64,000 nt of DNA from Cymbomonas tetramitiformis (Eukaryota > Chlorophyta > Pyramimonadophyceae > Pyramimonadales > Pyramimonadaceae), in contig LGRX02013719.1 in the NCBI GenBank assembly GCA_001247695.2, positions 154,052 to 218,051 on the forward strand, given 5' to 3'. The notes under the pieces are model-generated. The model saw only the letters and a list, made by a program, of their open reading frames with translations, was not told the DNA's origin and searched no databases. A program made the position numbers and the translations under genes. This document shows, one piece after another, positions 10,579 to 20,672 of the stretch (position 1 is its first letter; each line of letters opens with the position of its first letter).

Positions 10579-13266
10579 TTATGTATGTCCCATTTCCAAG
10601 GTAGTCATAACCGCCGAAGATTTGCCCTTATCCTTCCCATCAAAGGGGGGATTTCCGTAAACGATTCTGCCAATGCCTGTTAACGGGTCCACGTAGGCAT
10701 CCCAAGCGAGACCATCAAAGCCGATTTTCCCATGATGGCAGAAGGGCCTGAGGGCTTTTTTCATTCTAGTGGTGGGTATGCATCTTCTCGAGTGAATTCT
10801 AGGGTGGGCATTTAGTGGGTTGGAGAAAAGTTCACAGCCGTTTTTGTCAAGGTTTCTGTCATCCACCAAAATATCTAAGAGGCTTCTTCTTATTGCGTAG
10901 CAATTTTTAGGGTCTCCCGATTCAAACTTACATGCATTGAGTGCTTCATGAATATCGTGTGCCCTATTCGAGTACTCCGCAAGTGAGCATGGGACTGCTT
11001 TGTTGGAAAGGCGGTGCCAAGCCAAAAGTTTCCAAAACTCTTTCTTTTGGACATATTGGAGTTCGGGATATTTAATTGTTCCCGTAACATGGTCCACTTC
11101 GGGCTTTGCGGTCACAGCAATGGTATTCTTTTTTGAACTTGATGGACGGTACATGCTAGCTTCCGGGAGAGCGTGTAAGTATAATTCCTCATTCATTTCC
11201 TGTCTTAGGTCAGCAAGTGGAAAAAGTTTCGATGGCTGTGTTTTGATGTATGTGGTACCTTTTCCAGGGTTTAGTAGTTTAGGCTTTTCTGAGATTTCTT
11301 CAGCGATGATTTTCCTTAGTTCGCTATCTTGGGTTGTTCTAAGACTATACAAACTATTATTATGTCCTGGGCATTCAAGTTGGATGTGTTCGAAGGTGCA
11401 TTTTGTATTCTGTTGGCAGTAGGGGCAGTTTTCAGTCCCGATTTTCCCCAGTTTAAATAAACGTGCTGGAGAGGCTTGAAGACCCAGGAGTTCTCTGCTT
11501 CTAGAAGCGGTGAAAGCTTTAGGTGTTATTTTGGAAATATCTTTGGTGGGGGCGGTGTTATTCTCGTTGAGCATTCTCAGGTACTTCCCTTGGGACTGTA
11601 GAGTTATTCTCCAATTATGATAGTGTGAGAGTCGTTGAATTCTTCTGATGTGACTACGGATATCGCCTAAAATAGGGACCTCAAAAAATAATAATGAGAA
11701 GGGTAGTTCCTCGGCAGGATCGTAGCGGGAGATGTCTAAACAGCCCCCTCTGAATGAGGCTCTTTTAGCAGTACGGTCCACTCTGTCATGTACTTTGTCA
11801 TTATTGTGACCCCTAATCCATTTAAGGATGATTTTACTGTGGTCTCCTTCACTGTAAAAGCCAAGTTCTTCTAGCAGTAGGCGAACAGCCTGCACATCTC
11901 TGCGATTAGCTTCACGTAGTTTGTCCCGAGCACTCATGGACCTGCCATCCTTTGTTACCGCGGATATTGCTGCCATGGAGTCAATGGCATGTACCATTGG
12001 AGTAATGGATTTGAGGAGTTTCTCTTTTTGTTCTGTGAGTAGAAATCGCAGTCCCGCAATTTCAGCAGATGTGCTACTCGGGTTTTGGATATCTTCCTTG
12101 ATAAGGAGCCCCGATGCGGAGAAAGTTCTTGAGGGGGGGATATTCATCTTCCGTACAAGTGGCATCCCGTTGTCAAAGTTTTTTATGGCATATGCTGCCC
12201 CACTGCATGCTGTTTTCTTTCCAGCAAATAGAGAACCATCGCTTGCCATATCATAATCTTCCATTTGTTTGCTCTTTTCGGCGTTGGGGGTGGATTCTTC
12301 TTCCGAGTCGCTAGGGCAGCTGTATTCACTTTCTTCCTCCGCAGTTTTGTTTTTCATTCTGGCAATAATGGTTTCATACTGTCTGTCTGAGATGTAATCA
12401 TAGTGTGAGTTAATATCACTGACTGTAGCAAGGACAGAAGAGGGCGGGTCCATATGGTCATTATATTCGAAAATAGAACCTGCTGGAATTAGGATGCAAC
12501 CGTCATTGGTGATGCTATATTCAAAGTCGTATTGAAGACTGTTGGTACCTTCGATTGTGACAAAGACATTAGGGTTTATGGCATTGTTACTGTATTCTGT
12601 ATATTGTATTGACATGGCCTCTAAGTCAATATTGGTAATGTGAATAAGAGAGATGGAATTTCGGTCACCATTTCCATTCCAATGAAATTCACCCGTGTCG
12701 GGGGGTACTATGTTGTCTCTATATTGTTTCTTGACATATCTAGCCTGTGGGTCCAAATCTACAGGGTTTTGAAGCATTTCCTTTTCGATTTCGGTTAGCC
12801 ATCCAGGGGGTCTATTACCATTCAGCCTGAAAAAGCCTTTACTTTCTTGCCAGTTTTTTAACATTCCACCGCAGGGAGTTAGAAAGGAACCTGTGTGCTT
12901 GAGGTTGTATTTTTGTATTGCGGAGGTAACATTCCTCGACATGTAGAGTTGTCTGGGAAGGGTGGTGATTAATGTGGTTTCACCCGCTTCATTTTCAGGG
13001 TAATTTTTAGAGTCGATAGCGTATCCAAGTTTTGCCATAATGTGACCTGTACGCCTAAACCAGTTAAAGCGTTTGTCTTTAGTGTGACTGTAGGTTGCAT
13101 AGTGTGATAAGGGGAAACCCGAGATGGCATTTTTACCCATTTCGTTGTTCATGTTTTGAATTATTATTTTAAGCCATAGATTGCTGTTTCTACGGTATAG
13201 TGAGATGAGGTGGGGATCAGTGATACGGTCCGTGTGCGTGGTTGTGTTGCCAATATTCGTGTTCAT
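10579..13266 (-). CDS. LINE ORF2 part: RNase H, zinc finger and N-terminal half of Dam-like methyltransferase (duplicate B)
   Basis: 895 codons. Residues ~340-505 form an RNase H domain with the expected acidic set: D343 in ASDGS, E402 in SAEIAG, D429 in HAIDS, then H487 and D494/D497 in RGHNNDKVHDRVDRTAK. A zinc-finger-like C614-C617-H627-C632 follows. The methyltransferase begins around 800 and reaches YGNPPFDG (NPPF 872-875), where a 4-base insertion (ATGT duplicated, near 10580-10587) shifts the frame and ends the ORF after GHT. Upstream the frame overlaps the RT frame at 13217-13266 through another shift. The first ~300 residues link RT to RNase H and match nothing I recognise. Confidence 0.75.
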   Translation of the reverse strand: MNTNIGNTTTHTDRITDPHLISLYRRNSNLWLKIIIQNMNNEMGKNAISGFPLSHYATYSHTKDKRFNWFRRTGHIMAKLGYAIDSKNYPENEAGETTLITTLPRQLYMSRNVTSAIQKYNLKHTGSFLTPCGGMLKNWQESKGFFRLNGNRPPGWLTEIEKEMLQNPVDLDPQARYVKKQYRDNIVPPDTGEFHWNGNGDRNSISLIHITNIDLEAMSIQYTEYSNNAINPNVFVTIEGTNSLQYDFEYSITNDGCILIPAGSIFEYNDHMDPPSSVLATVSDINSHYDYISDRQYETIIARMKNKTAEEESEYSCPSDSEEESTPNAEKSKQMEDYDMASDGSLFAGKKTACSGAAYAIKNFDNGMPLVRKMNIPPSRTFSASGLLIKEDIQNPSSTSAEIAGLRFLLTEQKEKLLKSITPMVHAIDSMAAISAVTKDGRSMSARDKLREANRRDVQAVRLLLEELGFYSEGDHSKIILKWIRGHNNDKVHDRVDRTAKRASFRGGCLDISRYDPAEELPFSLLFFEVPILGDIRSHIRRIQRLSHYHNWRITLQSQGKYLRMLNENNTAPTKDISKITPKAFTASRSRELLGLQASPARLFKLGKIGTENCPYCQQNTKCTFEHIQLECPGHNNSLYSLRTTQDSELRKIIAEEISEKPKLLNPGKGTTYIKTQPSKLFPLADLRQEMNEELYLHALPEASMYRPSSSKKNTIAVTAKPEVDHVTGTIKYPELQYVQKKEFWKLLAWHRLSNKAVPCSLAEYSNRAHDIHEALNACKFESGDPKNCYAIRRSLLDILVDDRNLDKNGCELFSNPLNAHPRIHSRRCIPTTRMKKALRPFCHHGKIGFDGLAWDAYVDPLTGIGRIVYGNPPFDGKDKGKSSAVMTTLEMGHT

Positions 13267-14737
13267 CTGCAGAACACAGGGTGTTCATAGTTTCGGTAAT
13301 ACACGACGCGGTTACAACATCAAAGACACTATCAATACCGTACCCGCCTTGGCAGACTGCTGTCCAGATTATTTGGTGATTGGTGTCAACTGGGCAGCCC
13401 AAATATTTAATTATAAACGAAGCTATCATTTTGTCTAATTCAATTGCGACATTCTTTGAGGAGTTGGCAATTGCTGAGGTAACTTTAAGGGGGTATGCCA
13501 TCCTCGGAACTACAACCGCATTTATAACATATCTTAGCTGGTGTAGAGTCATGTGTTGCAGTTGGATGGATATTAAGGTAGATTTAAGTCTGTCGATAAG
13601 GATTTCCGCCTGTTTGTCCCATTCCCCATTTAGTGCAAACCATACTCCGAGATATCTGTTGTTTACCTCTTTGCTGTTGGAGAAATCGAGGAATTCTGGT
13701 GACTCAGGGGGTATCCATTTCGAATCAATGGAAGGACTTGAGTCATTTGTATTGGGCTCCAGGTGACCCCCTGAGATGAGTAAATCATCAGACGGGTCAT
13801 ATCGCGTTACTGTTTTGCCCTGAGGTTTGATGCGCTTTCTGTAAGAGTATTTGGATTTCTTAACATTGATGGGAATACCAATGAAGCTCATAAATTCATT
13901 AACTATACCTAGCATGTCTTGAACTTCGTCTTTAGTTTTCCCCACGAGAATGATGTCATCACAAAAGAACCGTGCAAAGATATTTAAAGTGGTGTCCTTT
14001 TCTAATAGGTTTTGGGAGGGAGGAATAACATTATTTCCTGGTTTGTCTGGTCTATGGCGTTCCGAGTTCAGTTCATATCCATATGTGGTTCCTGTCGGGT
14101 TTACACCGTTTGCTCTTTTTGCTAACCAAATTGCCAGAATGTCCATAATGGCTACAAACCTTAGTGGGCTCAAAACTTCTCCCTGAGGAACTCCACATTC
14201 TAGGGACCATTCATCCGTGAGGCCTTCTTCGGTGAGTACCATTCTAGAGGCATCATTGGTAATGTCTGAGATGATGTTGATTATTTGTGATGGGAGTCCC
14301 AACTTTCTGAGCGCTAAATTGCTCATCCAGAATTCAGCTCTGTCAAATGCTTGTTTGAGGTCCAGGTAAACTACGTGGAGGTCTTTGTCGTATCTATTGG
14401 CATCCGAAATTACTTCATTCAGAATTTGGAGTGAGTCATCTATGTTTTTATTCGGAAGAAAGGCATCTTGAATGGGAAAGAGAATGGGGTGGGTGTTAAT
14501 TATTGTTTTGAGACGGCTAGCAATTATTGTATTAAATAGTTTAAGACCCGTTTCAAACATTGTGAGGGGTCTAGAATTATCTATTGTACATGGTGCAGAG
14601 GGATTTTTAGGGATTGGAAGGATGGCTCCAGATTTTGCACTCTTTGGAAATTTCCCAGTTATAAGAATGTGGTTAAAAAGTGAGACAGTAACCTCTTGAA
14701 AATTCTCTGGGCCCTTGATCCACTGCGAGTATCTCAT
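13217..14737 (-). CDS. LINE reverse transcriptase core
   Basis: 506 codons with the RT motifs of non-LTR elements: AILPIPK near 38; the RPLTM block near 56; LDLKQAFDR with D126 (motif A); GVPQGEVLSP (182-191, motif B); and FCDD (258-261, motif C, a variant of YADD). The frame is continuous with 14792-15676 apart from one in-frame TAA between them (...ITHK stop LQQAY...). Downstream it shifts frame at ~13240 into the RNase H frame. It acts as the polymerase for target-primed reverse transcription. Confidence 0.9.
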   Translation of the reverse strand: MRYSQWIKGPENFQEVTVSLFNHILITGKFPKSAKSGAILPIPKNPSAPCTIDNSRPLTMFETGLKLFNTIIASRLKTIINTHPILFPIQDAFLPNKNIDDSLQILNEVISDANRYDKDLHVVYLDLKQAFDRAEFWMSNLALRKLGLPSQIINIISDITNDASRMVLTEEGLTDEWSLECGVPQGEVLSPLRFVAIMDILAIWLAKRANGVNPTGTTYGYELNSERHRPDKPGNNVIPPSQNLLEKDTTLNIFARFFCDDIILVGKTKDEVQDMLGIVNEFMSFIGIPINVKKSKYSYRKRIKPQGKTVTRYDPSDDLLISGGHLEPNTNDSSPSIDSKWIPPESPEFLDFSNSKEVNNRYLGVWFALNGEWDKQAEILIDRLKSTLISIQLQHMTLHQLRYVINAVVVPRMAYPLKVTSAIANSSKNVAIELDKMIASFIIKYLGCPVDTNHQIIWTAVCQGGYGIDSVFDVVTASCITETMNTLCSADEHEYWQHNHAHGPYH

Positions 14738-14791
14738 CCCTGAGGGTCCTGGTGCTGTAGAGATACCACAGTCCGAGTATGCTTGTTGGAG

Positions 14792-15676
14792 TTATTTGTG
14801 CGTGATTTCTGTCAATAGTCTCGCGGCAGCCGTATCGGGAATTTTAGGGCTATCCTTGAGAATGTCAGTAAGCCACTGAGGGAGTTCATCTGGCTCAGTC
14901 GGGTTAGTAGAAAATAATTTTTTATTTTTGTATTCATCTAGTGTTGTGTTTAGTCTTTCTGTTTTTGTCTCAGGTATCTTTCCATCACTACCTGGGGTTG
15001 CGGCTGCACCTTTTTCAGTAGGTTTCATCTTTCCCATGACTGTGTCTAGAAACCTCGAAAGGTTAGTTGAGAAAAGATGCTGCAGGGCTTCTTTTTCTCG
15101 GAGTTTGCGTCGTTCAATGTCTGTGTCTCTGCTTTTCTGAAAAGCATTTCTGATTATTACATAATTTTCATGCAATCGTAATCCCCATGTGGCTGCTGCT
15201 TCATTGTGTTTGGGTTGGAGCGAGGCAAACGGTAGCGTGCGGGCAGCCTTTTTGGCTTGCTTTGGAATGTTGCTAACATGAGTTCTTGTATCCAAATATT
15301 TGATGGTGCGGCGTACTGTGTTTAGCCATTTGTATATATAGTTAGATACTGCTGATGGTTTTTCGGGCCTCCCAGTTTTGTTCAGATTCTTGGTGCCAAA
15401 GGCGTCACTTGCCGCCTGATGTGCCAATTTGTGCAGGGCATCCCATGTCGCGTCAGGGTGCATTTCCTTGAGGCCAGTGCCGCCGTTTCTAGTTGCTTCC
15501 GATCCATTTTCCATTTCGAGTGTGCTATGTAGTCTTTCGGTGTAAGACACCCAGCCTGTAGCGTATTGGAATAAATGGGCGGTGCAGTCTATTTTTTCCG
15601 AATGCATCTCAGATCCGTACAGATTCCAGAATTTAGCAGGCATATGGGGTTGTAGAAGAATATTCCAGCTGGTCAT
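14792..15676 (-). CDS. LINE ORF2 segment between endonuclease and RT
   Basis: 294 codons, in the same frame as the RT segment downstream and interrupted from it by one TAA. It is lysine/threonine-rich and helical in character, as expected for the linker between endonuclease and RT. A frameshift near 15780 separates it from the endonuclease C-terminus. It has no independent domain and is not a stand-alone gene. Confidence 0.6.
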   Translation of the reverse strand: MTSWNILLQPHMPAKFWNLYGSEMHSEKIDCTAHLFQYATGWVSYTERLHSTLEMENGSEATRNGGTGLKEMHPDATWDALHKLAHQAASDAFGTKNLNKTGRPEKPSAVSNYIYKWLNTVRRTIKYLDTRTHVSNIPKQAKKAARTLPFASLQPKHNEAAATWGLRLHENYVIIRNAFQKSRDTDIERRKLREKEALQHLFSTNLSRFLDTVMGKMKPTEKGAAATPGSDGKIPETKTERLNTTLDEYKNKKLFSTNPTEPDELPQWLTDILKDSPKIPDTAAARLLTEITHK

Positions 15677-15764
15677 GTGCTCATCTGTGTAGGATTTCGT
15701 GATTTTCTTAACTTCCAGTGAGCTGAATGAAAGGTGTCGTTTGAGATAGGCATTAACATCTTTC

Positions 15765-16406
15765 TTATTTAGAAGGTGAGGCGAACCTAGCTATATGCCA
15801 GATGTTATCTTTGTCGTTATGGCCTAAGTTTAGACCACCTTCCGGCATCCCCTTTCCTCTAGAGAGTAAGTGAGCTGCATGCCATGGGCTATTAAGGTGA
15901 ATCCACCATTCCTTGGGTTTGTTGTGCCATTTTAGACATTGTTCTATGTTGTCTGTCTCTTTATTTTTAGCTATGAGCTTGCTCACTATTATGGGGCTGC
16001 CTTCAGTATTATCCCGTTTAAGATCGAGATCAGTGGTGTCACCCTTGATGGTGCTGATAGCGGCTCTAGCTTTGTTTTTATTGATGCACGCGTGCACAAG
16101 TTCATTTGTGCTGTATCCGTTTGCTTCGAGAAGTCCTACAATATCTTTCCTGTTTATTTTCCTTTTTGTATCCTTATTTTTGTTTGTCATTCTAATTGGG
16201 TACCCTGGGTACTCATCATGTGTGGTTTCCTTGGCACCATTAAATCTAGGTGTTGGCAAAGTTGTATCGGTAGAAATCTCCGGTTTGGTGTCGTTTTGAG
16301 GGAGCTTAAATTCAGCCCATACTATCCCGTGGTCGGAGATGATATAAGGGGTTTCCTCCGTCCATCCTGTTTTAACTGTCATTTCTGCCATAGTTGTGTT
16401 GGCCAT
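15765..16406 (-). CDS. LINE AP endonuclease C-terminal part and linker
   Basis: 213 codons. IISDHGIVWAEF near residue 24 is the SDH motif that closes the exonuclease/endonuclease/phosphatase fold. The preceding segment sits in another frame (16379-16918), so one indel lies near 16440. The rest is a linker towards RT. Confidence 0.7.
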   Translation of the reverse strand: MANTTMAEMTVKTGWTEETPYIISDHGIVWAEFKLPQNDTKPEISTDTTLPTPRFNGAKETTHDEYPGYPIRMTNKNKDTKRKINRKDIVGLLEANGYSTNELVHACINKNKARAAISTIKGDTTDLDLKRDNTEGSPIIVSKLIAKNKETDNIEQCLKWHNKPKEWWIHLNSPWHAAHLLSRGKGMPEGGLNLGHNDKDNIWHIARFASPSK

Positions 16407-16918
16407 GATATGGGTGAGTTTTGCTTTTGAGTTTTTGGATATGACATGTGTGAAATTTCCGTGTTTGGATTACGGTCCATTATCAGTTCATTAAGAGAAC
16501 ATCTGTCATTGTTGAAATAAGTTAAAAGATGCTTATTCTTTTCGACATGCTCTTGATGTGACATGTAACTTCCACCTGACACCCGCTGATTTGGAGTAAT
16601 GGTACAGTTTTTGTCACCTATCTCTACGTAGGCCTTTTTTGGATTATTTCCTGCCTTCCCTGCCCAGTCAGTAAGTGTGTCATATAATTCCACTTGTTCC
16701 TCTACTAGTGTAGCATCATTCATATAACCGCTGGCTATGTAGAGCTCAAAACCGTTATTTCCTGAAAATTTGGTCATTACTGCTCTCTTTGCATCTCCAT
16801 CGATTGTGGTGACCGAGGTGGAAAGTGGTAAACTTTTCGGATTCCATAGGATCATGGAACCAATGGAAGCTCTTTCATTTACATGAGACGTGCGAAATTG
16901 GATTCCTTTTTGTGTCAT
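16379..16918 (-). CDS. LINE AP endonuclease middle part
   Basis: 179 codons in the same frame as the Ulp1-bearing ORF upstream. An in-frame TGA at 16988-16990 separates them: ...NLLID stop RADIICISETK. Ignoring that stop, the N-terminal endonuclease motifs are visible: GMNMRGL with its Asn upstream, and ICISETK with its Glu just after the stop. The middle of the fold follows. It nicks the target DNA for priming. Confidence 0.7.
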   Translation of the reverse strand: MTQKGIQFRTSHVNERASIGSMILWNPKSLPLSTSVTTIDGDAKRAVMTKFSGNNGFELYIASGYMNDATLVEEQVELYDTLTDWAGKAGNNPKKAYVEIGDKNCTITPNQRVSGGSYMSHQEHVEKNKHLLTYFNNDRCSLNELIMDRNPNTEISHMSYPKTQKQNSPISWPTQLWQK

Positions 16919-16987
16919 TAGGGTTTTAATTAATGCAAGGTTTTCAGTATTTACCTTGGTTTCTGATATACATATTATATCAGCCCG

Positions 16988-19171
16988 TCAGTCGATTAAA
17001 AGATTGCAGATTGTTTCTAATTTGATTAAACTGTCTTTATCTTCTTTGTGGTGTCGGAGGCCTCTCATATTCATACCCATTATAATCAAATTGTTAGAGT
17101 GTTGTGCTAGTTGTAGTTTTGTGAGTCGGTCTAATTCTTCCGACTGTTTCATGGCGCTTTTGTGTTTTGCTTTTTGTAGTATGCATCTGCCATCTGCGTC
17201 ATAAATGTTCTCAATATCAAAGATTTTGTTTGTGCATTTGGTTTTAAGGATTATTCTCTTTTGTTTATGAGAGTGTTTCCTGCGGTATCCATATGTGTGG
17301 GGTTCACAAGAAGGCTTTCCTTTGCCTGAGATGCGGTGATTATAAGCAGTGTGGGTGGATTTACAGTCTTTGTTTTCAGAATTTGGCTTTGTTGGATGTG
17401 CATCAATTTTCGGAAGGTGAGTTCTCAGTGATTGTCGTATGGTCGAAATGGCTTTGTTATTTTCGTGTTTGATTATCCTAACTTCTCTGCCCGTTTGTGG
17501 TAGGATTCTAATATTTAGGTTTTCAAGTTCGTATAGTAGGTCTCTGTTTAATTGTGCTGCTGAGAAGAATTTGGTGTTGTGCAAGATGTGAAAGGCTTTG
17601 TGGGCTAGTGTAAAATTGAAAACCCCCATGTTATTCGGATGTACTCCCAGTTTCAAGGTTATGCGGTGCACACTTAGGTCTTGAGGGAGAAGTGTGAAAA
17701 TATCTTTCTGGTATTTATTGTTAGAGATATCAAACTCACAGTGAATAATCTTTCTTTCTGGAATGATGTGGACTGCAGTTGACCATATGTCATTAGTCAC
17801 AAGAAGATGAATTTGAATGTTGGTGTTATCCGTGCTCGAGGTGTGGTGATATTTCCTATGCGATTCGATGGCTTCTGAAACAATTGTTTCATTAGTGGTG
17901 TGTGTCTTCCATTTCAGTCTAAAAGTTTCTATCAGAGTTTCTATCTGCTTTTTAGGTGTGGCACCTCTACGTGTGAGGATATGGTGGGAAGGTGAGGTCA
18001 TATTTGGGCCGCTGATTGCGGCGTCGTTTCCAGCGTGCTCCAAGTGTTTGAGCTCCAGTGTGTTGCGGGTATTCTTGGCCAGCAGTCCTCTTTCTTTCCT
18101 CATTTCTAATCGGTATTTATGTATTTCCTTTTGCATTGTTTTGTCGCCATACTCCCCACTACATAAATCAGATTTTAGGTACTCGAAAAATGAGGTCTGG
18201 TGCGAACCTCTGTTCCATTGTGCCCATTTGAAGGCGGTTTTTGCTACCCATGTGCCACAGTTATATGTATCTGTTTGAAATGTATCCTTGCTAATGGTAA
18301 TTGTGGATTCCTGATATTCTGTAATGGTTATGAAAATTTTCAGCCAGGTTTTGAGTGCTACCTCAATCATATTAATGGTTTCTCTTTCGGCTTTATCTCC
18401 AAAGGGGTCATATATGTAAGCTTCTATTTTCCCGGATGATGATAAGCGGATCATTATAAGACGCCAATGTATATTGTCACACACGCCTATTTGTGTGTGG
18501 CCATATTTCTTGAGTCTGCTATTAATAAGTTGTGTGAGTTTTTGGTCCTCCCCTGTCATCTTTAGCATCATGTCTGTGAGGTCCATAGGGGCTATGGTAC
18601 TCGGGTCCCGTATTTTCATTGCATCACCAACATGAGTTGCATTTAACCACCCCTTTTCTGAAAAAAGTGATTCCGTGGCCATTTTAGTTTCATCTACTGC
18701 ATTATCTTCGGTGCTTGCTCCACCGCTTAACATCTGCTCAGGTTCAGGCATATTATGTTGTTTGGTATCGTTATCCTTCTTGTGGTGGGTTTTATGTTTC
18801 ATTATTCTTAGAGGTGATTTCATTTTTGATTTCTTAGTATTTTGGGTCCGTGTCCTCTCCCAAAGCCATGCCATTTTGGGGTTTTGAATCATGTATTTCA
18901 AGGCGCTCTTGCTTATCCTTTTGCAGGCCTTAGGTCTCTTGTGGGCTAGGTGTATTATGACTCTAGGTCCCGGGAAATATTGTTTAGGGTTCAACTTCAT
19001 TTTGCTGAGTCCCGCCATTAAATGAAAAAACATGATAGTGGGCCCGTAAGTGGTTGTTTGCAGTTCCGCTCGTGTTTTAATAATATTTTCCTCACATCTC
19101 AAGAGGTGTCTCATTATGTAATATGTCATAATTATGCTGCCGCTTATGTCTTTATCTATTTTTATTTCCAT
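16988..19171 (-). CDS. LINE ORF2 N-terminus: Ulp1-like (C48) cysteine protease and start of AP endonuclease
   Basis: 727 codons. Residues ~170-330 form a Ulp1/adenain-type protease: GWLNATH (near 174) like the entry motif of SUMO proteases, H235 in NIHW, D255 in YDPFG, and Q299 with C305 in QTDTYNCGTW. All four catalytic positions are present. A basic, polar region of ~350 residues follows. From ~690, LIIMGMNMRGL starts the AP endonuclease domain, which is cut by TGA at 16988. Cysteine proteases of this kind are known in a few algal LINEs; a role in processing the polyprotein or host SUMO is speculation. Confidence 0.8.
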   Translation of the reverse strand: MEIKIDKDISGSIIMTYYIMRHLLRCEENIIKTRAELQTTTYGPTIMFFHLMAGLSKMKLNPKQYFPGPRVIIHLAHKRPKACKRISKSALKYMIQNPKMAWLWERTRTQNTKKSKMKSPLRIMKHKTHHKKDNDTKQHNMPEPEQMLSGGASTEDNAVDETKMATESLFSEKGWLNATHVGDAMKIRDPSTIAPMDLTDMMLKMTGEDQKLTQLINSRLKKYGHTQIGVCDNIHWRLIMIRLSSSGKIEAYIYDPFGDKAERETINMIEVALKTWLKIFITITEYQESTITISKDTFQTDTYNCGTWVAKTAFKWAQWNRGSHQTSFFEYLKSDLCSGEYGDKTMQKEIHKYRLEMRKERGLLAKNTRNTLELKHLEHAGNDAAISGPNMTSPSHHILTRRGATPKKQIETLIETFRLKWKTHTTNETIVSEAIESHRKYHHTSSTDNTNIQIHLLVTNDIWSTAVHIIPERKIIHCEFDISNNKYQKDIFTLLPQDLSVHRITLKLGVHPNNMGVFNFTLAHKAFHILHNTKFFSAAQLNRDLLYELENLNIRILPQTGREVRIIKHENNKAISTIRQSLRTHLPKIDAHPTKPNSENKDCKSTHTAYNHRISGKGKPSCEPHTYGYRRKHSHKQKRIILKTKCTNKIFDIENIYDADGRCILQKAKHKSAMKQSEELDRLTKLQLAQHSNNLIIMGMNMRGLRHHKEDKDSLIKLETICNLLID

Positions 19172-20672
19172 TTAAAATATATTTCGGACCGTGCTGGGCT
19201 TACTATAAGATACATATCTTGTGTTAAGTTAGCAGCCCGTATTTTGAGGTAAAATGCATTCCATTTCAAGTTATTTGGAAGCCGCGATAAGTTTACCATA
19301 GACCGCTTAATGTTAGTAGCAGGCCTCATCGGGTCGTCTATGAGTTTGTTTAAGTTTTCTGCAGGCCATATCAGTTTAACTATGAGCCGTATTAATTTAC
19401 CTGCAAACTGTATTAAGTTATCTATATGCGGTTTGAAGGTTGCAGTAAGCTGTATAGAGTTATTTGCAAGCCGTATTAAGTTATCTACGGGTCATATTGA
19501 GTTTTTAGTGAACCGCGTTAAGTTATCTCCGTCCCATAATAAGTTTATTGTTGCTTTTATTAAGAGGACCGCGTGCCACTTAAAGTTTATTAAGTGTTGT
19601 GTAAAGTTATCTGCATACCGTGTTAAATTTTCTGCAAACCGTAACGTGTCTACTGTAGCCCATATCAAGTTATCTTCGTGCCGCTTTGGGCTTTCTGCGG
19701 TCCAAACAGGCTGCCGTATCAAAGTTTCATACATGTGTGTTATGTTTACATGAAAGTGTGTCAAGTTATCAGTCTGACATATGTTATCAGACTGCCGTGT
19801 TAACCCCTAAGTTGCGAACGGAATTTTTGGTCTTTGAAAATTGCACGTTTCTCGCGATAACTACGTGAATTCTTGCCTGAATGCACTTTTGAAAATAGTG
19901 TCTGAAAGGTCCGTTCAAGGCGGGTTGCATGATGGCGTTCAAATTGGATGACACGGAGTATCAACGACGTGAATTTGAACGGAATATTTAATGGACTCGC
20001 GTACTGTTTTGACAGTTGAAACCCTAATTCTGACCCTAGACCTCAAGTAACAATCTCGCCAAGTACTATGCATGTTGTTGGGGCTACTTATTGCCGTTAG
20101 GGTGATGTAACACTATTTTATGACTGCCCTACGCGTGACGCGTTATTTTGTAGTTGAAATCGAGTACGTATCGGTTAAAACTTCGAGTATTGAAATGATT
20201 TAGCTGCGCCCGAGTTAATGGTTACATGCGGCTGATTGAGAGCTTTTCAAAACTGTCTTCGAAAGTGAATTTGATCAATTTCCCGCTGAGAAAATCAAGT
20301 TTAAGTGTTTGTTGCGATATCGCAACACATAGCAGCTTAGGGGTTAAGTTAACACATATGTGTGTTAAGTTGACATATTGTTGCCTTAAGTTGACAGGCT
20401 GCCGAGTTCGGTTTGAGGACTGTTTTCTTAAGCTATCAGTGGTGTATATTATGCTAACAGACTGTATTGTCACACTACCAAACCGGCATTTATTGGTGGC
20501 ATAGGAACTAGTTAAGTTACTAACCTGTTTAGTGACTTCTATGTATCTGTTTGAAAGGTTTAGTCTTCTATGTATCAGTCTGACAGTGCGCACCTTGCTT
20601 CCCCCATTCCCGTGGCTTCTGAGCATTATTGTGCTCTCCGTGTTACGCGTTACACCCACTTGTTGCCTCCCC
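19172..20672. other. LINE inter-ORF region with degenerate 21-bp repeats
   Basis: No convincing gene. 19190-19800 and about 20330-20480 consist of degenerate 21-bp units described separately. A minus-strand frame at 20222-20713 (163 codons) reads partly through them and is not called. Confidence 0.5.
19195..19800. repeat. Degenerate 21-bp tandem repeat, consensus near TTAAGTTATCTGCANRCCG
   Basis: The phrase 'TTAAGTTATCTGCA..CCG' recurs every 21 bases, for example around 19470-19740. On the minus strand it reads as a seven-residue repeat of the form RYADNLT. The same repeat appears at 20330-20480 and 21080-21450. Confidence 0.75.
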
